Made by a program: the position numbers and the translations under genes
Shown: positions 25,034 to 34,160 of the stretch, piece after piece
Numbering within the stretch: position 1 is the first letter of the stretch
How the letters are laid out: the number at the start of each line of letters is the position of its first letter
Assembly (NCBI GenBank): GCA_040387735.1
Contig: JAZKDE010000002.1
Span: 1-64,000 of the forward strand
Origin: Arcicella sp040387735
GTDB taxonomy: Bacteria; Bacteroidota; Bacteroidia; Cytophagales; Spirosomataceae
DNA: 64,000 bases
Reading direction: 5' to 3'
The notes under the pieces: generated by a model
What the model was told of the DNA's origin: nothing
Databases searched by the model: none
What the model saw: only the letters and a program-made list of their open reading frames with translations

Positions 25034-26314
25034 ATGAATACACTAATTTTAGGTTCGGGCGGACGTGAACACGCTTTTGCATGGAGAATAGCCCAAAGCC
25101 CGCTTTGTGATAAATTGTTTGTAGCTCCAGGTAATGCTGGAACTGCCCAAATTGCTGTAAATTTACCCATTGGATATAATGATTTTGATAGAATTGCAGA
25201 AGCGGTTATTTCAAATAATATTGAATTGGTCATTGTTGGACCAGAAGAGCCATTAGTGAAAGGAATTCGTGATTATTTTCAAGCAAGAGAAGATTTGAAA
25301 CATATCTTGATGGTTGGTCCAGATTCGCACGGTGCAATGTTAGAAGGTTCAAAAGACTTTTCTAAAAACTTCATGGTGAAATACGGAATTCCAACGGCAA
25401 AGTCGGAAACTTTCACGAAAGATACGCTTCAAGCAGGAATGCAATACCTTGAGAGTCAGAAACTTCCTATCGTTCTTAAAGCCGATGGATTGGCAGCGGG
25501 CAAAGGCGTAATTATCGCCCTAACGTTGGAAGAAGCTCAAACAGCACTTTCAGAAATGTTGGTCGATGCCAAGTTTGGCGATGCCAGTAGTAAAGTTGTC
25601 ATTGAAGAATTTTTGACGGGTATTGAATTATCTGTTTTTGTATTAACCGATGGTAAATCGTATAAAATTCTTCCCGAAGCCAAAGATTACAAACGTATAG
25701 GCGAAGGAGATACAGGCTTGAATACGGGCGGAATGGGTGCCGTTTCACCAGTACCATTTGCCAATGAAAAGTTCATGCAAGCCGTTGAAAATGATGTTAT
25801 TATTCCAACGATTGAAGGTCTGAAAAAAGAAGGAATTAATTATAATGGTTTTATTTTTATTGGTTTGATGAATCACGAAGGTGAACCACAAGTAATTGAA
25901 TATAACGCTCGAATGGGTGACCCCGAAACGGAGGTTGTTTTACCAAGAATTGAATCCGATATTTTAGCATTAATGATTGCAACTGCTAAAGGAGAGTTAC
26001 ACGAAATTGATTTTGTGGTAAGTAAACAACACGCTGTAACCACGGTTGTGGTGGCGGGTGGTTATCCTGGAGATTACAAAAAAGGTGATGTTATTGTCGG
26101 TTATGACTCAGTAAAAGATGCAACAATTTTCCATGCAGGAACAACTTTGGATGGCAATTTGGTGGTAACCAATGGCGGACGAGTAATGGTACTTACAGGA
26201 ATGTCAAATACGCTTGAAAGAGCGATACAAAAATCACAAAAAGCGGCTCAAGATGTGCTTTTTGAGGGCAAATATTATCGTAAAGATATTGGCTTGGATG
26301 TTTTGAGATATTGA
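25034..26314 (+). CDS. purD: Phosphoribosylamine-glycine ligase (GAR synthetase)
   Basis: The 426 residues cover the whole PurD family: N-terminal LILGSGGREHA, VGPEEPLVKGI, ATP-grasp core with LKADGLAAGKGVI, NTGGMGAVSP, YNARMGDPETEV, and a C-terminal VVVAGGYPGDY and GGRVMVLTG part. The enzyme joins glycine to phosphoribosylamine with ATP in the second step of purine synthesis. The spacing to the next gene (164 bases) suggests separate transcription. Confidence 0.97.
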   Translation: MNTLILGSGGREHAFAWRIAQSPLCDKLFVAPGNAGTAQIAVNLPIGYNDFDRIAEAVISNNIELVIVGPEEPLVKGIRDYFQAREDLKHILMVGPDSHGAMLEGSKDFSKNFMVKYGIPTAKSETFTKDTLQAGMQYLESQKLPIVLKADGLAAGKGVIIALTLEEAQTALSEMLVDAKFGDASSKVVIEEFLTGIELSVFVLTDGKSYKILPEAKDYKRIGEGDTGLNTGGMGAVSPVPFANEKFMQAVENDVIIPTIEGLKKEGINYNGFIFIGLMNHEGEPQVIEYNARMGDPETEVVLPRIESDILALMIATAKGELHEIDFVVSKQHAVTTVVVAGGYPGDYKKGDVIVGYDSVKDATIFHAGTTLDGNLVVTNGGRVMVLTGMSNTLERAIQKSQKAAQDVLFEGKYYRKDIGLDVLRY

Positions 26315-26478
26315 AATAAAATAATGCTAAATATTGAGTTAAAAATCTTCAAGTAAAAATAGCAATAGTAAATCTCAATTGAACATTGTTAATTACTCAT
26401 TGTATATTGAATTTAAGCCCTTTATTTTTCTCAAAATGACAGATTGATTTTCCTTGCGAAATAAATATATAAATAATT

Positions 26479-28307
26479 ATGGGATGTAAATCATGTTCCT
26501 CAGGTAGCTGTGGAACTAAAAATAAAGAAGACGGTACAAAAGTAGGTGGATGTCAAAACAATGGAGCTTGTAGTTCCGGCGGCTGCAATAAAATGAATGT
26601 ATTTGACTGGTTGTCGAATATGGACGTACCTACTTTTAGCAAATTCAATATCGTAGAAGTTAAATTTAAGGGTGGACGAAAAGAGTTTTTCAGAAATACC
26701 AACCAAGTCGAACTTTACGCTGGTGACCCCGTTATTGTGGACGTTCCGAGTGGACACCACTTGGGCTTTGTATCTCTACAAGGCGAATTAGTGCGTTTGC
26801 AGATGCTCAAAAAAGGGGTCAAAGACAATGATGAGGTCAAGACCATTTATCGAAAAGCCAACGATAAAGACCTTGAAAAACACGAACAAGCAGTTGCTCG
26901 GGATTATCCAACGATGTACCGAACTCGTGAAATTATCAAAGAATTGAAACTCAATATGAAACTCTCAGACGTGGAGTTTCAGTCGGATAATACAAAAGCT
27001 ATTTTCTATTACTCTTCCGATGACCGTGTTGATTTCCGTGAACTCATCAAAACCTTAGCGGGCGAATTCAAGGTTAGAATCGAAATGAAGCAGATTTCAC
27101 TTCGTCAGGAAGCTGCTCGTGTGGGAGGAATTGGCGTTTGTGGTCGTGAATTATGTTGTTCTACATGGTTGACAGATTTCAAAAATGTTACCACTTCGGC
27201 CGCTCGCTACCAAAATCTTTCTTTAAATCCTGTCAAACTTTCTGGGCAATGTGGACGGTTGAAATGCTGTTTGAATTATGAATTAGAGACCTATATGGAT
27301 GCTCTGAAGGATATTCCAACCATTGAAAAACCGCTTCAAACGATTAAGGGAGATGCGTTTTTACAGAAAACGGATATTTTTAAAAGAGTTATGTGGTTTG
27401 GATATAGAGGCGAAGAAAGTAACTGGATTCCTGTATCGGTAGATAGAGTTCGGGAAATTTTGGAACTCAATGAGAAAGGACAAAAACCACAAACTATTGA
27501 TGGAGCAGAATCGGCAAAAATTGAATTAGAATTAGAAAAAGGTTCTGGTCCATTAAATGCTGATTTGGATAAAATGGATAAGAAGTACGGGGGAGGAAAC
27601 AAGAAGAAATTCGAGAAAGGTAAATTCGAAGAAAAGATTCTCCACGTCCAGAACGTAAGGATTTCAAACAAGAAAAGAGAGAGAATCCACGTCCAGAACG
27701 CAAAGATTTCAGACAAGAGAAAAAAGACGTTAAAGTAGATAATAACAAACCCCAGTCAACTGAAAAACCGATAAATCAAGCGGTAAATAAGCCTCAGGGA
27801 GAAGCTCAGAACGGACAAAAGGGAAATAACCAACGACCGCAACAAGGACAAAAAGGGAATAAGCCACAACAAGCTCGACCACAAAATCAGCAAGGAAATG
27901 GTGAAGGACAACCGCCGAAACAGCAAAATACACAACAGCCTCGTCCACAAGGAAACGGCGAAGGTCAACAGCAAAAACAGCAAAACCAAAACCGTTCACA
28001 GGGAAACGGCGAAGGACAACAGCCGAAACAGCAAAATCAAAATCGTCCGCAAGGAAATGGTGAAGGACAACAACCAAAGACGCAAAATCCGCAGCAAAAT
28101 CGTCCACAAGGACTGCAAGGAAATGGCGAAGGGCAACAACCGAAACCACAAAACCCACGTCCACAGAATCAACAAGGTGGAGGGAAACAGCAGGGGAAAC
28201 CTCAACAAAATCAGCAGCCACGTCCTCAAAACCAACAAAACGGGGGTAATAAAGGACCAAAACCAAACAATCAGCCTCCAGAAAATCAAGGAGGAGAAAA
28301 AGTTTAG
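26479..28307 (+). CDS. PSP1/RicT-like protein; apparent -1 frameshift near 27631 splits off a Q/N/G/P-rich tail
   Basis: The first frame (419 codons to 27738) opens with a Cys-rich segment (CKSCSSGSCG, then CSSGGC). The PSP1/YaaT core follows (about 100-290), with HEQAVARDYPTMYRTREIIKE, ARVGGIGVCGRELCCSTWL, and LSGQCGRLKCCLNYE, whose cysteines bind iron-sulfur or zinc in relatives. RicT relatives act in RNA maturation complexes. From about codon 385 the frame turns into unlikely sequence, while the -1 frame runs without a stop from 27622 to 28307. It encodes PRPERKDF twice and then five or six QGNGEGQ repeats. Restoring one base at GAAAAG (27631-27636) would give about 609 residues. gldH follows, a common neighbour. 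Confidence 0.85.
27634..28307 (+). other. Low-complexity Q/N/P/G-rich tail of the PSP1 protein, in the -1 frame
   Basis: This stretch has no start codon of its own. Its frame encodes KDSPRPERKDFKQEKRENP, a second copy of the same words, and then a disordered region of Gln, Asn, Gly, Pro and Arg with the phrase QGNGEGQ repeated. The repeat structure and constant codon choice show that the frame has been translated in the past. The opposite strand shows long mirror-image open frames that are artefacts of this composition. Confidence 0.8.
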
Positions 28308-28413
28308 TTTTATATTTTAGTATTCGATGCTCAACAAACAATGCTCAATGTTCGTTTTACTTGAAAATTGATTGTTGAGCATTATTTTTTGATTATCTCC
28401 AAAAACAGATACA

Positions 28414-28893
28414 ATGGGTCGCTTATTAAATATTTTTCTCTCTTTATTCTTTATTTGTTTGCTTTTATCGTGCGATTCTACCACGATTTTGAAGGATAAT
28501 TATGATATTCCTGATGCCAAATGGTTTATTAAAGACACGCCCACGTTTACCTTTGAAGTAACTGATAATCAGATGGCTTATAATATTTTTTACAATGTTC
28601 GTAACAATCGAAATTATTTGTACTATAATATTTATCTCTCGCACTATTTATTTGACCCAAAGGGAAAGATTATTCATCAAAAATTAGATGAAATTATTCT
28701 TTTTGACCAGGTTACAGGAAAACCTGTTGGAGAAGGCTTAGGAGATATTTACGACCATAAAGTACTGGCATTCAAAGATTTCCATTTTCCACAAAAGGGA
28801 AAATACAAAATTCAAATTCGTCAATATATGCGTCAAAATCCGCTACTTGATGTGGTTAGTGCAGGTGTTTCCATTGAAAAAGCTGTCAAGTAA
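28414..28893 (+). CDS. gldH: Gliding motility lipoprotein GldH
   Basis: The 159 residues have a lipoprotein signal (ICLLLSC, Cys20). The GldH pattern follows: YDIPDAKWFIKDTPTFTFEV, a YNIFYNVRNNRNYLYYNIYL strand pair, GEGLGDIYDHKV, and FPQKGKYKIQIRQYMR. GldH is a small outer-membrane lipoprotein needed for gliding in Flavobacterium. Its location just behind the PSP1 gene is the usual one in Bacteroidetes. A strong terminator follows. Confidence 0.9.
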   Translation: MGRLLNIFLSLFFICLLLSCDSTTILKDNYDIPDAKWFIKDTPTFTFEVTDNQMAYNIFYNVRNNRNYLYYNIYLSHYLFDPKGKIIHQKLDEIILFDQVTGKPVGEGLGDIYDHKVLAFKDFHFPQKGKYKIQIRQYMRQNPLLDVVSAGVSIEKAVK

Positions 28894-28942
28894 TTGGGAA
28901 TTTATATTTCGTATATTTTAACCATTTACATTGCCAAAAACG

Positions 28943-28990
28943 ATAATAAAAACGCCAAGTCTATTCATTTAGACTTGGCGTTTTTATTAT
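28943..28990. terminator. Strong terminator after gldH
   Basis: A perfect 21-bp inverted repeat whose arms contain AAAAACGCCAAGTCTA and TAGACTTGGCGTTTTT, with a 6-base loop and T-rich end. Confidence 0.9.
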
Positions 28991-29098
28991 CAATAGCGAA
29001 ATAGAATGATGATTTAAGAATTACAATTTACGATTACCATAAGTTTGATTATCAATAATTTATGGAATCTAAAATAATACTTCATTTTGTCGCAATAC

Positions 29099-30925
29099 TT
29101 AATCCACCAATTCCTTATTGATAGTTTTTAGTTTAATTTTTAGGTCAGCGGGTAATAATTCAATAATGTCTTTAGTAACAACCTCTATTTTCTTACCAAC
29201 TACCTCCATTTTCTTACCTTCAACTTCCATTTTTTTGCCAATTGCTTCCATTGGCTTACTATTCTCCTGCATTTTTTCTCCTGATTTTTCCATTTCCTTA
29301 CCCAAACTCTCCATTTTATCAGAAATAATTTTCACTTTTTGCTCCTGTTCTTTCTCTAATTTTTTCAGTCTTTGTGCTTCAATTTTATCATTATCTAACT
29401 CTGCCAATGAAGCTTTCAAGGCATATTTTGTCTGTAATTTTACCTCTTTTTCTAATAATTTACCTTGTTCCTCCATCAACTTTCCGTGCTTTTCCATTGG
29501 TTCTGAATGTTGACTCATTTGTTTACCATAAGCATCCATTTCCTTGCCGTATTTGTCCATTACAACTCCATAAACATTCATTTCTTTGCTTAACAAATCC
29601 AACTTTTCTAATTCTGGTTTTATTTTAGCCCGCAATTCTGGTGAAGCATTATATCTTTTCCCGTCAACATAAATTTCTCCGTTTTTGTCAATTCTAAAAC
29701 TTCCATTTCGAGAATTCGTACTAAAATAACTATTCTCATCGTCGTTATTTATTGTAGTGGTAGACGAATAACTTGACTCTTCGGTTTTCGTAATTACAGT
29801 ATCTCTTACAACATCATTACGCTCTTCTTTCAAGGGTATTTGGTTACCAGAAACCTCCGTTGCAAGTTCCTTTGGAGTATAGTAGTTCTCTAACTTATTA
29901 GAGAAATTACTCACTTGTGCCTTTACATCATTGGTCTTAAAAACGACCAATCCTAAAGTTGCAATAGAAATAACCGCCATCACCAAAATACTTTCAACAT
30001 TACTATTTTCTTGCTGTTTTACACCCAAAATTCTTTTAACTCTGCTCAGAAGTGGCATTTTCTTTTTACCAAATCCCATTGCCAATGAATGATTCATTCG
30101 GTAAGATTCTACGTGAGTTAAAGCACTGACTAATAACATTTTATCACCTGTAATTTCTACCGAAAAATCATCGCAACAATGTTCCCTTTCTTGTCTTATT
30201 TGTGATGAAATCCACCAAATAGAAGGATTAAAAAAGAATGATATTTCAATCAGTGTTTGGATAATGTTAATTAGAAAGTCGTGTCTTTTGATATGGGCTA
30301 ATTCATGGGCTAAAACAGCCTCTAACTCATTGATTGACAACCCCGAAGCCAAACCAATTGGCAGTAAAATAAATGGTTTTAAATTTCCAATTACAATCGG
30401 AGACAATGTTTGATTTGATTCAAAAATCTCAATGGATTGCGTAATTTTCATTTTAGCAATAAGTTGCTTGTACTTGGATAATGTTTGTGAATCAACTTGC
30501 TGTAATCCCGTAGTTTTTAAACGATTAACAAACCAAATATCAAAACCCATTTTAATAAAGAAAATCAACACACCAACCAACCAGACTTGGACAAATAAAG
30601 AAATATTTGTATTCAAAAAAAGCTGAATAGAATCCATTACATTTACCTCACTATCAACACTTTGCACAATGGAAAAATATTGAACAATATTAACTGATAT
30701 ACTTTTTGTGGTACTTCCAAAATCTACTAAATAGCAAAAAGTACCAATTGCTACGATAAATTGTACCGCTAAAAAACTAATTCCTATGTAATATTTGGTC
30801 TGTGAAGATTTGAGAACTTTACTCAGCCCCCAATACAAAATTGTTAAGATAAGACCCTGCCAAAGCGAGTGCAATAAAGTCCAACCTAAAGGGGATACGA
30901 TTTCTGGTTTCAATAAATTTTCCAT
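29099..30925 (-). CDS. BlaR1/MecR1-type M56 membrane peptidase with a repetitive coiled C-terminus
   Basis: The 608 residues have four N-terminal membrane spans with a gluzincin site HELAH near 208-212 (LEAVLAHELAHIKRHDF) and a second-domain EREHCCDDF; this is the M56 core. Instead of a penicillin-binding sensor, the C-terminal half is periplasmic. It has a disordered Ser/Thr/Asn stretch and then a long helix of seven-residue units of the form GKxMExx (MDKYGKEMDAYGKQM; EVEGKKMEVVGKKIEVV), mostly predicted coiled coil. It lies 4 bases downstream of a BlaI-type repressor gene, so it presumably triggers repressor cleavage. The stimulus is unknown; a beta-lactam sensor role is not supported. Confidence 0.9.
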   Translation of the reverse strand: MENLLKPEIVSPLGWTLLHSLWQGLILTILYWGLSKVLKSSQTKYYIGISFLAVQFIVAIGTFCYLVDFGSTTKSISVNIVQYFSIVQSVDSEVNVMDSIQLFLNTNISLFVQVWLVGVLIFFIKMGFDIWFVNRLKTTGLQQVDSQTLSKYKQLIAKMKITQSIEIFESNQTLSPIVIGNLKPFILLPIGLASGLSINELEAVLAHELAHIKRHDFLINIIQTLIEISFFFNPSIWWISSQIRQEREHCCDDFSVEITGDKMLLVSALTHVESYRMNHSLAMGFGKKKMPLLSRVKRILGVKQQENSNVESILVMAVISIATLGLVVFKTNDVKAQVSNFSNKLENYYTPKELATEVSGNQIPLKEERNDVVRDTVITKTEESSYSSTTTINNDDENSYFSTNSRNGSFRIDKNGEIYVDGKRYNASPELRAKIKPELEKLDLLSKEMNVYGVVMDKYGKEMDAYGKQMSQHSEPMEKHGKLMEEQGKLLEKEVKLQTKYALKASLAELDNDKIEAQRLKKLEKEQEQKVKIISDKMESLGKEMEKSGEKMQENSKPMEAIGKKMEVEGKKMEVVGKKIEVVTKDIIELLPADLKIKLKTINKELVD

Positions 30926-30929
30926 GTTT

Positions 30930-31313
30930 TTAAGATTTATTGTTGTTCATTTTTGACTCAATTAACTTTTTAATTTCTTCCAATTCTTCCGTGGATGAAT
31001 TGTGATTGCCCAAAGCCTGCATCACTAATTTCATAGCTGAACCTCGGAAAGTGGCATCTACAAATTTTTCTAATAGGTTAATTTGTGTGGCTTCTTCTCC
31101 AATTTCAGCTTTGTAGAGGTGATAACGTCCCTCTTCCGTTCTGGAAAGCAGTTGTTTTTCAAACATAATTTGCATCAACTTGAGCGTTGTTGTGTAACCA
31201 ATATCTCTCCGTTTTGCTAATTCTTCATTGACAAAGCGAACGGAGGAAGGACCATTTTGCCATAAAATTTGTAGAATCTCTAATTCTGATTCTGTCGGTT
31301 TGAGTATGTTCAT
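30930..31313 (-). CDS. BlaI/MecI-family transcriptional repressor
   Basis: The 127 residues form the winged helix of the family (PTESELEILQILWQNGPSSVRFVNEEL, then DIGYTTTLKLMQIMFEKQLLSR) and a C-terminal dimerisation helix. The gene is first in a two-gene unit with the M56 peptidase gene. It has three near-identical palindromic 16-bp sites directly before its start, so autorepression is almost certain. In known systems the peptidase cleaves the repressor upon a signal. Real targets beyond its own operon cannot be listed from this window, but the divergent LON-domain gene shares the site region. Confidence 0.93.
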   Translation of the reverse strand: MNILKPTESELEILQILWQNGPSSVRFVNEELAKRRDIGYTTTLKLMQIMFEKQLLSRTEEGRYHLYKAEIGEEATQINLLEKFVDATFRGSAMKLVMQALGNHNSSTEELEEIKKLIESKMNNNKS

Positions 31314-31319
31314 TTTTGC

Positions 31320-31391
31320 TACGAATTATTTCGTAACAAATTTACTACGAAATAATTCGTAATTGCAAATTGTTGTACGAATTATTTCGTA
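31320..31391. promoter_or_regulatory. Three BlaI-type operator palindromes
   Basis: TACGAATTATTTCGTA at 31320-31335, its reverse complement TACGAAATAATTCGTA at 31346-31361, and TACGAATTATTTCGTA again at 31376-31391. Start-to-start spacings are 26 and 30 bases. The half-site TACGA with TCGTA differs from the TACA-TGTA of staphylococcal BlaI, but the position before blaI makes the assignment strong. Confidence 0.85.
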
Positions 31392-31470
31392 GGTATAATT
31401 ATTTTAGTACTTTAGAAGCAAGAAAATAATTGAAAATACCTTAATTTTACGTAAAAATCATTTCAGAACT

Positions 31471-32103
31471 ATGCAAAAATTTCTTCCTTTATTTCCGCTC
31501 AACTTGGTGGCTTACCCTTTGGAAGACCTCAATCTACACATTTTTGAGCAACGCTATCGGGACTTAATCAATGAGAGTTTGGATAACGGTACAACGTTTG
31601 GAGTGCCTGTATTTTTAGAAGGAAGGCTACCAGGTTTTGGAACAGAAGTAAAAATTGTAAAGCTTTCAAAACGCTACGATGATGGACGTATGGACGTGCA
31701 AACGCAAGGTGTGAGAACTTTTAGAATATTGGATTTTCAGAATCCAGTGGAGATGAAACTGTACGCTGGCGGTGTAGTAGAATTATTACCCGAACCAGAA
31801 ATAAGCCCTTCGGTCATGATTGGTTTATCGCAAAGAGTGGAAACACTTTACGAGTTATTGAATGAAGTACATTCTTTTAACGCAAATAAACCGCAGCCTT
31901 ATTCATACCAAATTGCTCATAAAATTGGTTTATCGTTGGAAGAGGAATATAAATTACTCAAAATGCCTACCGAGGCCGAGCGTCAAGGTTTTTTAATTCA
32001 GCATTTAGAGCGAATTATTCCTATTTTACAGGAAGTAGAACGCACCAAAGAACGCATCAAATTAAATGGGCATTTTAAAAACCTTGACCCTTTGACTTTT
32101 TAG
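31471..32103 (+). CDS. LON substrate-binding-domain protein (stand-alone)
   Basis: The 210 residues are the N-terminal domain of Lon protease alone: FLPLFPLNLVAYPLEDLNLHIFEQRYRDL at the start, TFGVPVFLEG, VRTFRILDFQ, and a helical end. No AAA or peptidase domain follows. Such proteins exist in many bacteria; a role as substrate-binding adaptor is a guess. It is divergent from blaI and 80 bases beyond the last operator, so its promoter may overlap the operators. Confidence 0.85.
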   Translation: MQKFLPLFPLNLVAYPLEDLNLHIFEQRYRDLINESLDNGTTFGVPVFLEGRLPGFGTEVKIVKLSKRYDDGRMDVQTQGVRTFRILDFQNPVEMKLYAGGVVELLPEPEISPSVMIGLSQRVETLYELLNEVHSFNANKPQPYSYQIAHKIGLSLEEEYKLLKMPTEAERQGFLIQHLERIIPILQEVERTKERIKLNGHFKNLDPLTF

Positions 32104-32116
32104 GAAAATACTAAAA

Positions 32117-33466
32117 TTATAGTCCCAGAACTTCTAAAGCAACTCTTTGACCTGACCGCACGGCTCCATCAATGTAGCCATTCCAGACATCAGACGTTTC
32201 CGTACCCGCCCAGTGAATATGCCCAATGGGTTCACGGAGGTGCTTACCCAAACTCGTCCAAGCACCCGTTGGCATCACGCCTGCGTAACACCCACGAGAG
32301 AATTCTTCCTCCGCCCATGATTTATCAATATAAAAATTGGGAGAAAGAGCCTCTTTACCAAAAAACCTACCAAATTGATTCAGAACGGAATTTTTACGGT
32401 CATTTTCGGACAATAGAGAAAAGTCTTTCGCTCGATTTGCCAAAACAAATCCCATCATAATTCCTATAGAACCATCTTTTGGAGAATTATCAAAAGTTAC
32501 CGAAACAAAGCCTTCATCAGAAGCCGCTAAGCCATTTAAACCTTTCGCTCGCCAAAATGGTTGATCATAAATAGCGTAACATTTCCAGACCGTTCCCATC
32601 GGAATTCTTTGTAATAATTGGTCACGATTAGCAGGTAAAATAGGCTGATAATCAATCCGTCCTGCCAAAGTTGGCGGAATAGCAACGATTACTTTTCGAG
32701 CTTTATAATTAAAGTCTTTTCCAATTACTTCTATTCCCTCGTCATCTTGAATAATCGTTTTCACGGGCGAATTAAAACGAATGGTATCAACAGGAAAACT
32801 GGCTGCCATTTTCAAAGCAACTGACATTGCTCCACCTAAAATTCGTTCTTCTTGAGCTCCATTTTTCACATTCATCAAAGTATCAAAATCAGTTCCTGAT
32901 TTTGTATAGAACATGGCATGGAGCATTGATAACTCACTGGGAGAAACTGCCCAAATAGCTTCAGAGGCTATTCTGAAAAGTTTTTTAGCCGTATCAAAAA
33001 ACATTTGCTTATCCATCCAAGTCTGTAAAGTCATCCCATCCCAATGTTCGGCATCGGGTGTTTTCCAAGGTTCTTGAAGATTTACCGTTTTGGAAAGTTT
33101 GGTAATTTTCTTGATTGCTCCATCCAAACTTAACAAAGATGGAATCGGCAATGGAGGAATCAAACCCTTATAGTTTTTAATTTTTCCGTTCATTAGTAAC
33201 GTACTCTTTCCTTCATCAAAAGTTGGAAAAGTTTGTAAGTCAAATTCACGGATTAATTCATAAATTTTCTCCTGCGTAGGCCCTACCCAAGTTCCTCCCA
33301 TATCTAAATAAAAATCATCAAATTGTTGAGTATGCACCCTCCCTCCCACACGTTCACGAGCCTCCAGAATCTTGACTGTTTTACCCGCTTTCAATAATTC
33401 ACGAGCAGCGGTAAGTCCAGCATATCCTGCACCAACAATAAGATACTCAGTTTTGGGGGATTTCAT
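32117..33466 (-). CDS. Flavin-containing monoamine oxidase family protein
   Basis: The 449 residues have the FAD-binding Rossmann motif at the N-terminus (YLIVGAGYAGLTAARELLKAG), ARERVGGRVHTQQFDDFYLDMGGTWVGP, a substrate domain, and a late FAD motif with HWAGTETSDVWNGYIDGAVRSG. No secretion signal. It should oxidise a primary or secondary amine and release ammonia and hydrogen peroxide; the substrate is unknown. Convergent with the LON-domain gene, 13 bases apart. Confidence 0.92.
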   Translation of the reverse strand: MKSPKTEYLIVGAGYAGLTAARELLKAGKTVKILEARERVGGRVHTQQFDDFYLDMGGTWVGPTQEKIYELIREFDLQTFPTFDEGKSTLLMNGKIKNYKGLIPPLPIPSLLSLDGAIKKITKLSKTVNLQEPWKTPDAEHWDGMTLQTWMDKQMFFDTAKKLFRIASEAIWAVSPSELSMLHAMFYTKSGTDFDTLMNVKNGAQEERILGGAMSVALKMAASFPVDTIRFNSPVKTIIQDDEGIEVIGKDFNYKARKVIVAIPPTLAGRIDYQPILPANRDQLLQRIPMGTVWKCYAIYDQPFWRAKGLNGLAASDEGFVSVTFDNSPKDGSIGIMMGFVLANRAKDFSLLSENDRKNSVLNQFGRFFGKEALSPNFYIDKSWAEEEFSRGCYAGVMPTGAWTSLGKHLREPIGHIHWAGTETSDVWNGYIDGAVRSGQRVALEVLGL

Positions 33467-33559
33467 TTTGTAATATTTTATGAAATACTGTTAATTTATC
33501 GTGAAAAATAATCAAAACAAATTCAGAATCAAAATAGTATGTACTTCTTTAAGTATTAA

Positions 33560-33577
33560 TAAATTTGTGTAAATTTG
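33560..33577 (+). promoter_or_regulatory. Candidate -7 boxes of the Rrf2 gene
   Basis: Two TAAATTTG words at 33560 and 33570 fit the Bacteroidetes TAnnTTTG box. They lie about 110 bases before the Rrf2 start in a divergent spacer. Weak evidence. Confidence 0.3.
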
Positions 33578-33685
33578 TCCACAGGCTATATAGAATAGCT
33601 TATTCGTTAGCAGGCCATGTAAAATTTGTTTTTCTGTTAATCGTTTCATCAAAACTATAAACAAAAAACGTTCAACTTCTTAAAC

Positions 33686-34093
33686 ATGATTTCTAAAAAA
33701 GCAAAATACGCCCTTAAAGCATTAAAAGTGTTAGCACGAGAGTACGAAAAAGGGCCATTATTGATTTCAAATATTGCTGAATCTGAAAATATTCCAAAAA
33801 AATTCTTAGAAGCTATCCTTCTCGAATTGCGTAATCACGGTATTCTACAAAGTCAGAAAGGAAAAGGGGGGGGATACTATTTAAGAGTCCCACCTGACCA
33901 AGTTACGTTCGCTAAAATCATTCGTATTATTGATGGACCAATCTCCCCAACACTTTGTGTTTCGCTTCATTTTTACGGAAAATGCGATGATTGTGGTGAC
34001 GAAGATTCTTGTTCACTCCGTGATGTAATGGTGAAATGGCGTGATGCCAACTTGGTTGTATTAGAACAAAATACATTGTTAGATTTGATATAA
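33686..34093 (+). CDS. Rrf2-family transcriptional regulator
   Basis: The 135 residues are an Rrf2 winged helix (MISKKAKYALKALKVLAREY, IPKKFLEAILLELRNHGILQSQKGKGGGYYL) followed by a cysteine cluster in residues about 90-113 (CVSLHFYGKCDDCGDEDSC). The cluster resembles the iron-sulfur site of IscR and NsrR but has four Cys. It may sense oxidation, nitric oxide or cluster supply. A terminator follows, then a co-oriented group with Rieske, DUF5777 and YceI genes. Control of that group is an inference from position. Confidence 0.9.
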   Translation: MISKKAKYALKALKVLAREYEKGPLLISNIAESENIPKKFLEAILLELRNHGILQSQKGKGGGYYLRVPPDQVTFAKIIRIIDGPISPTLCVSLHFYGKCDDCGDEDSCSLRDVMVKWRDANLVVLEQNTLLDLI

Positions 34094-34120
34094 ACTTAGA
34101 AATATTATATTTCAATTTTT

Positions 34121-34160
34121 GAAAATCGTTAGGGAGTTTCCCTAACGATTTTCTTTTTTT
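34121..34160 (+). terminator. Terminator after the Rrf2 gene
   Basis: Perfect 15-bp arms GAAAATCGTTAGGGA and TCCCTAACGATTTTC with a 3-base loop and a T run. Confidence 0.9.

Noticed and set aside
27730..28341. Long minus-strand frames rich in Val, Leu, Phe opposite the PSP1 tail
   Set aside because: They result from the repeated Gln/Asn/Gly/Pro codons on the plus strand; hydrophobic content without any domain.
29099..30925. Beta-lactam resistance locus
   Set aside because: The M56 protein lacks a penicillin-binding sensor domain and no beta-lactamase gene is nearby, so the BlaR1/BlaI names describe the family only.
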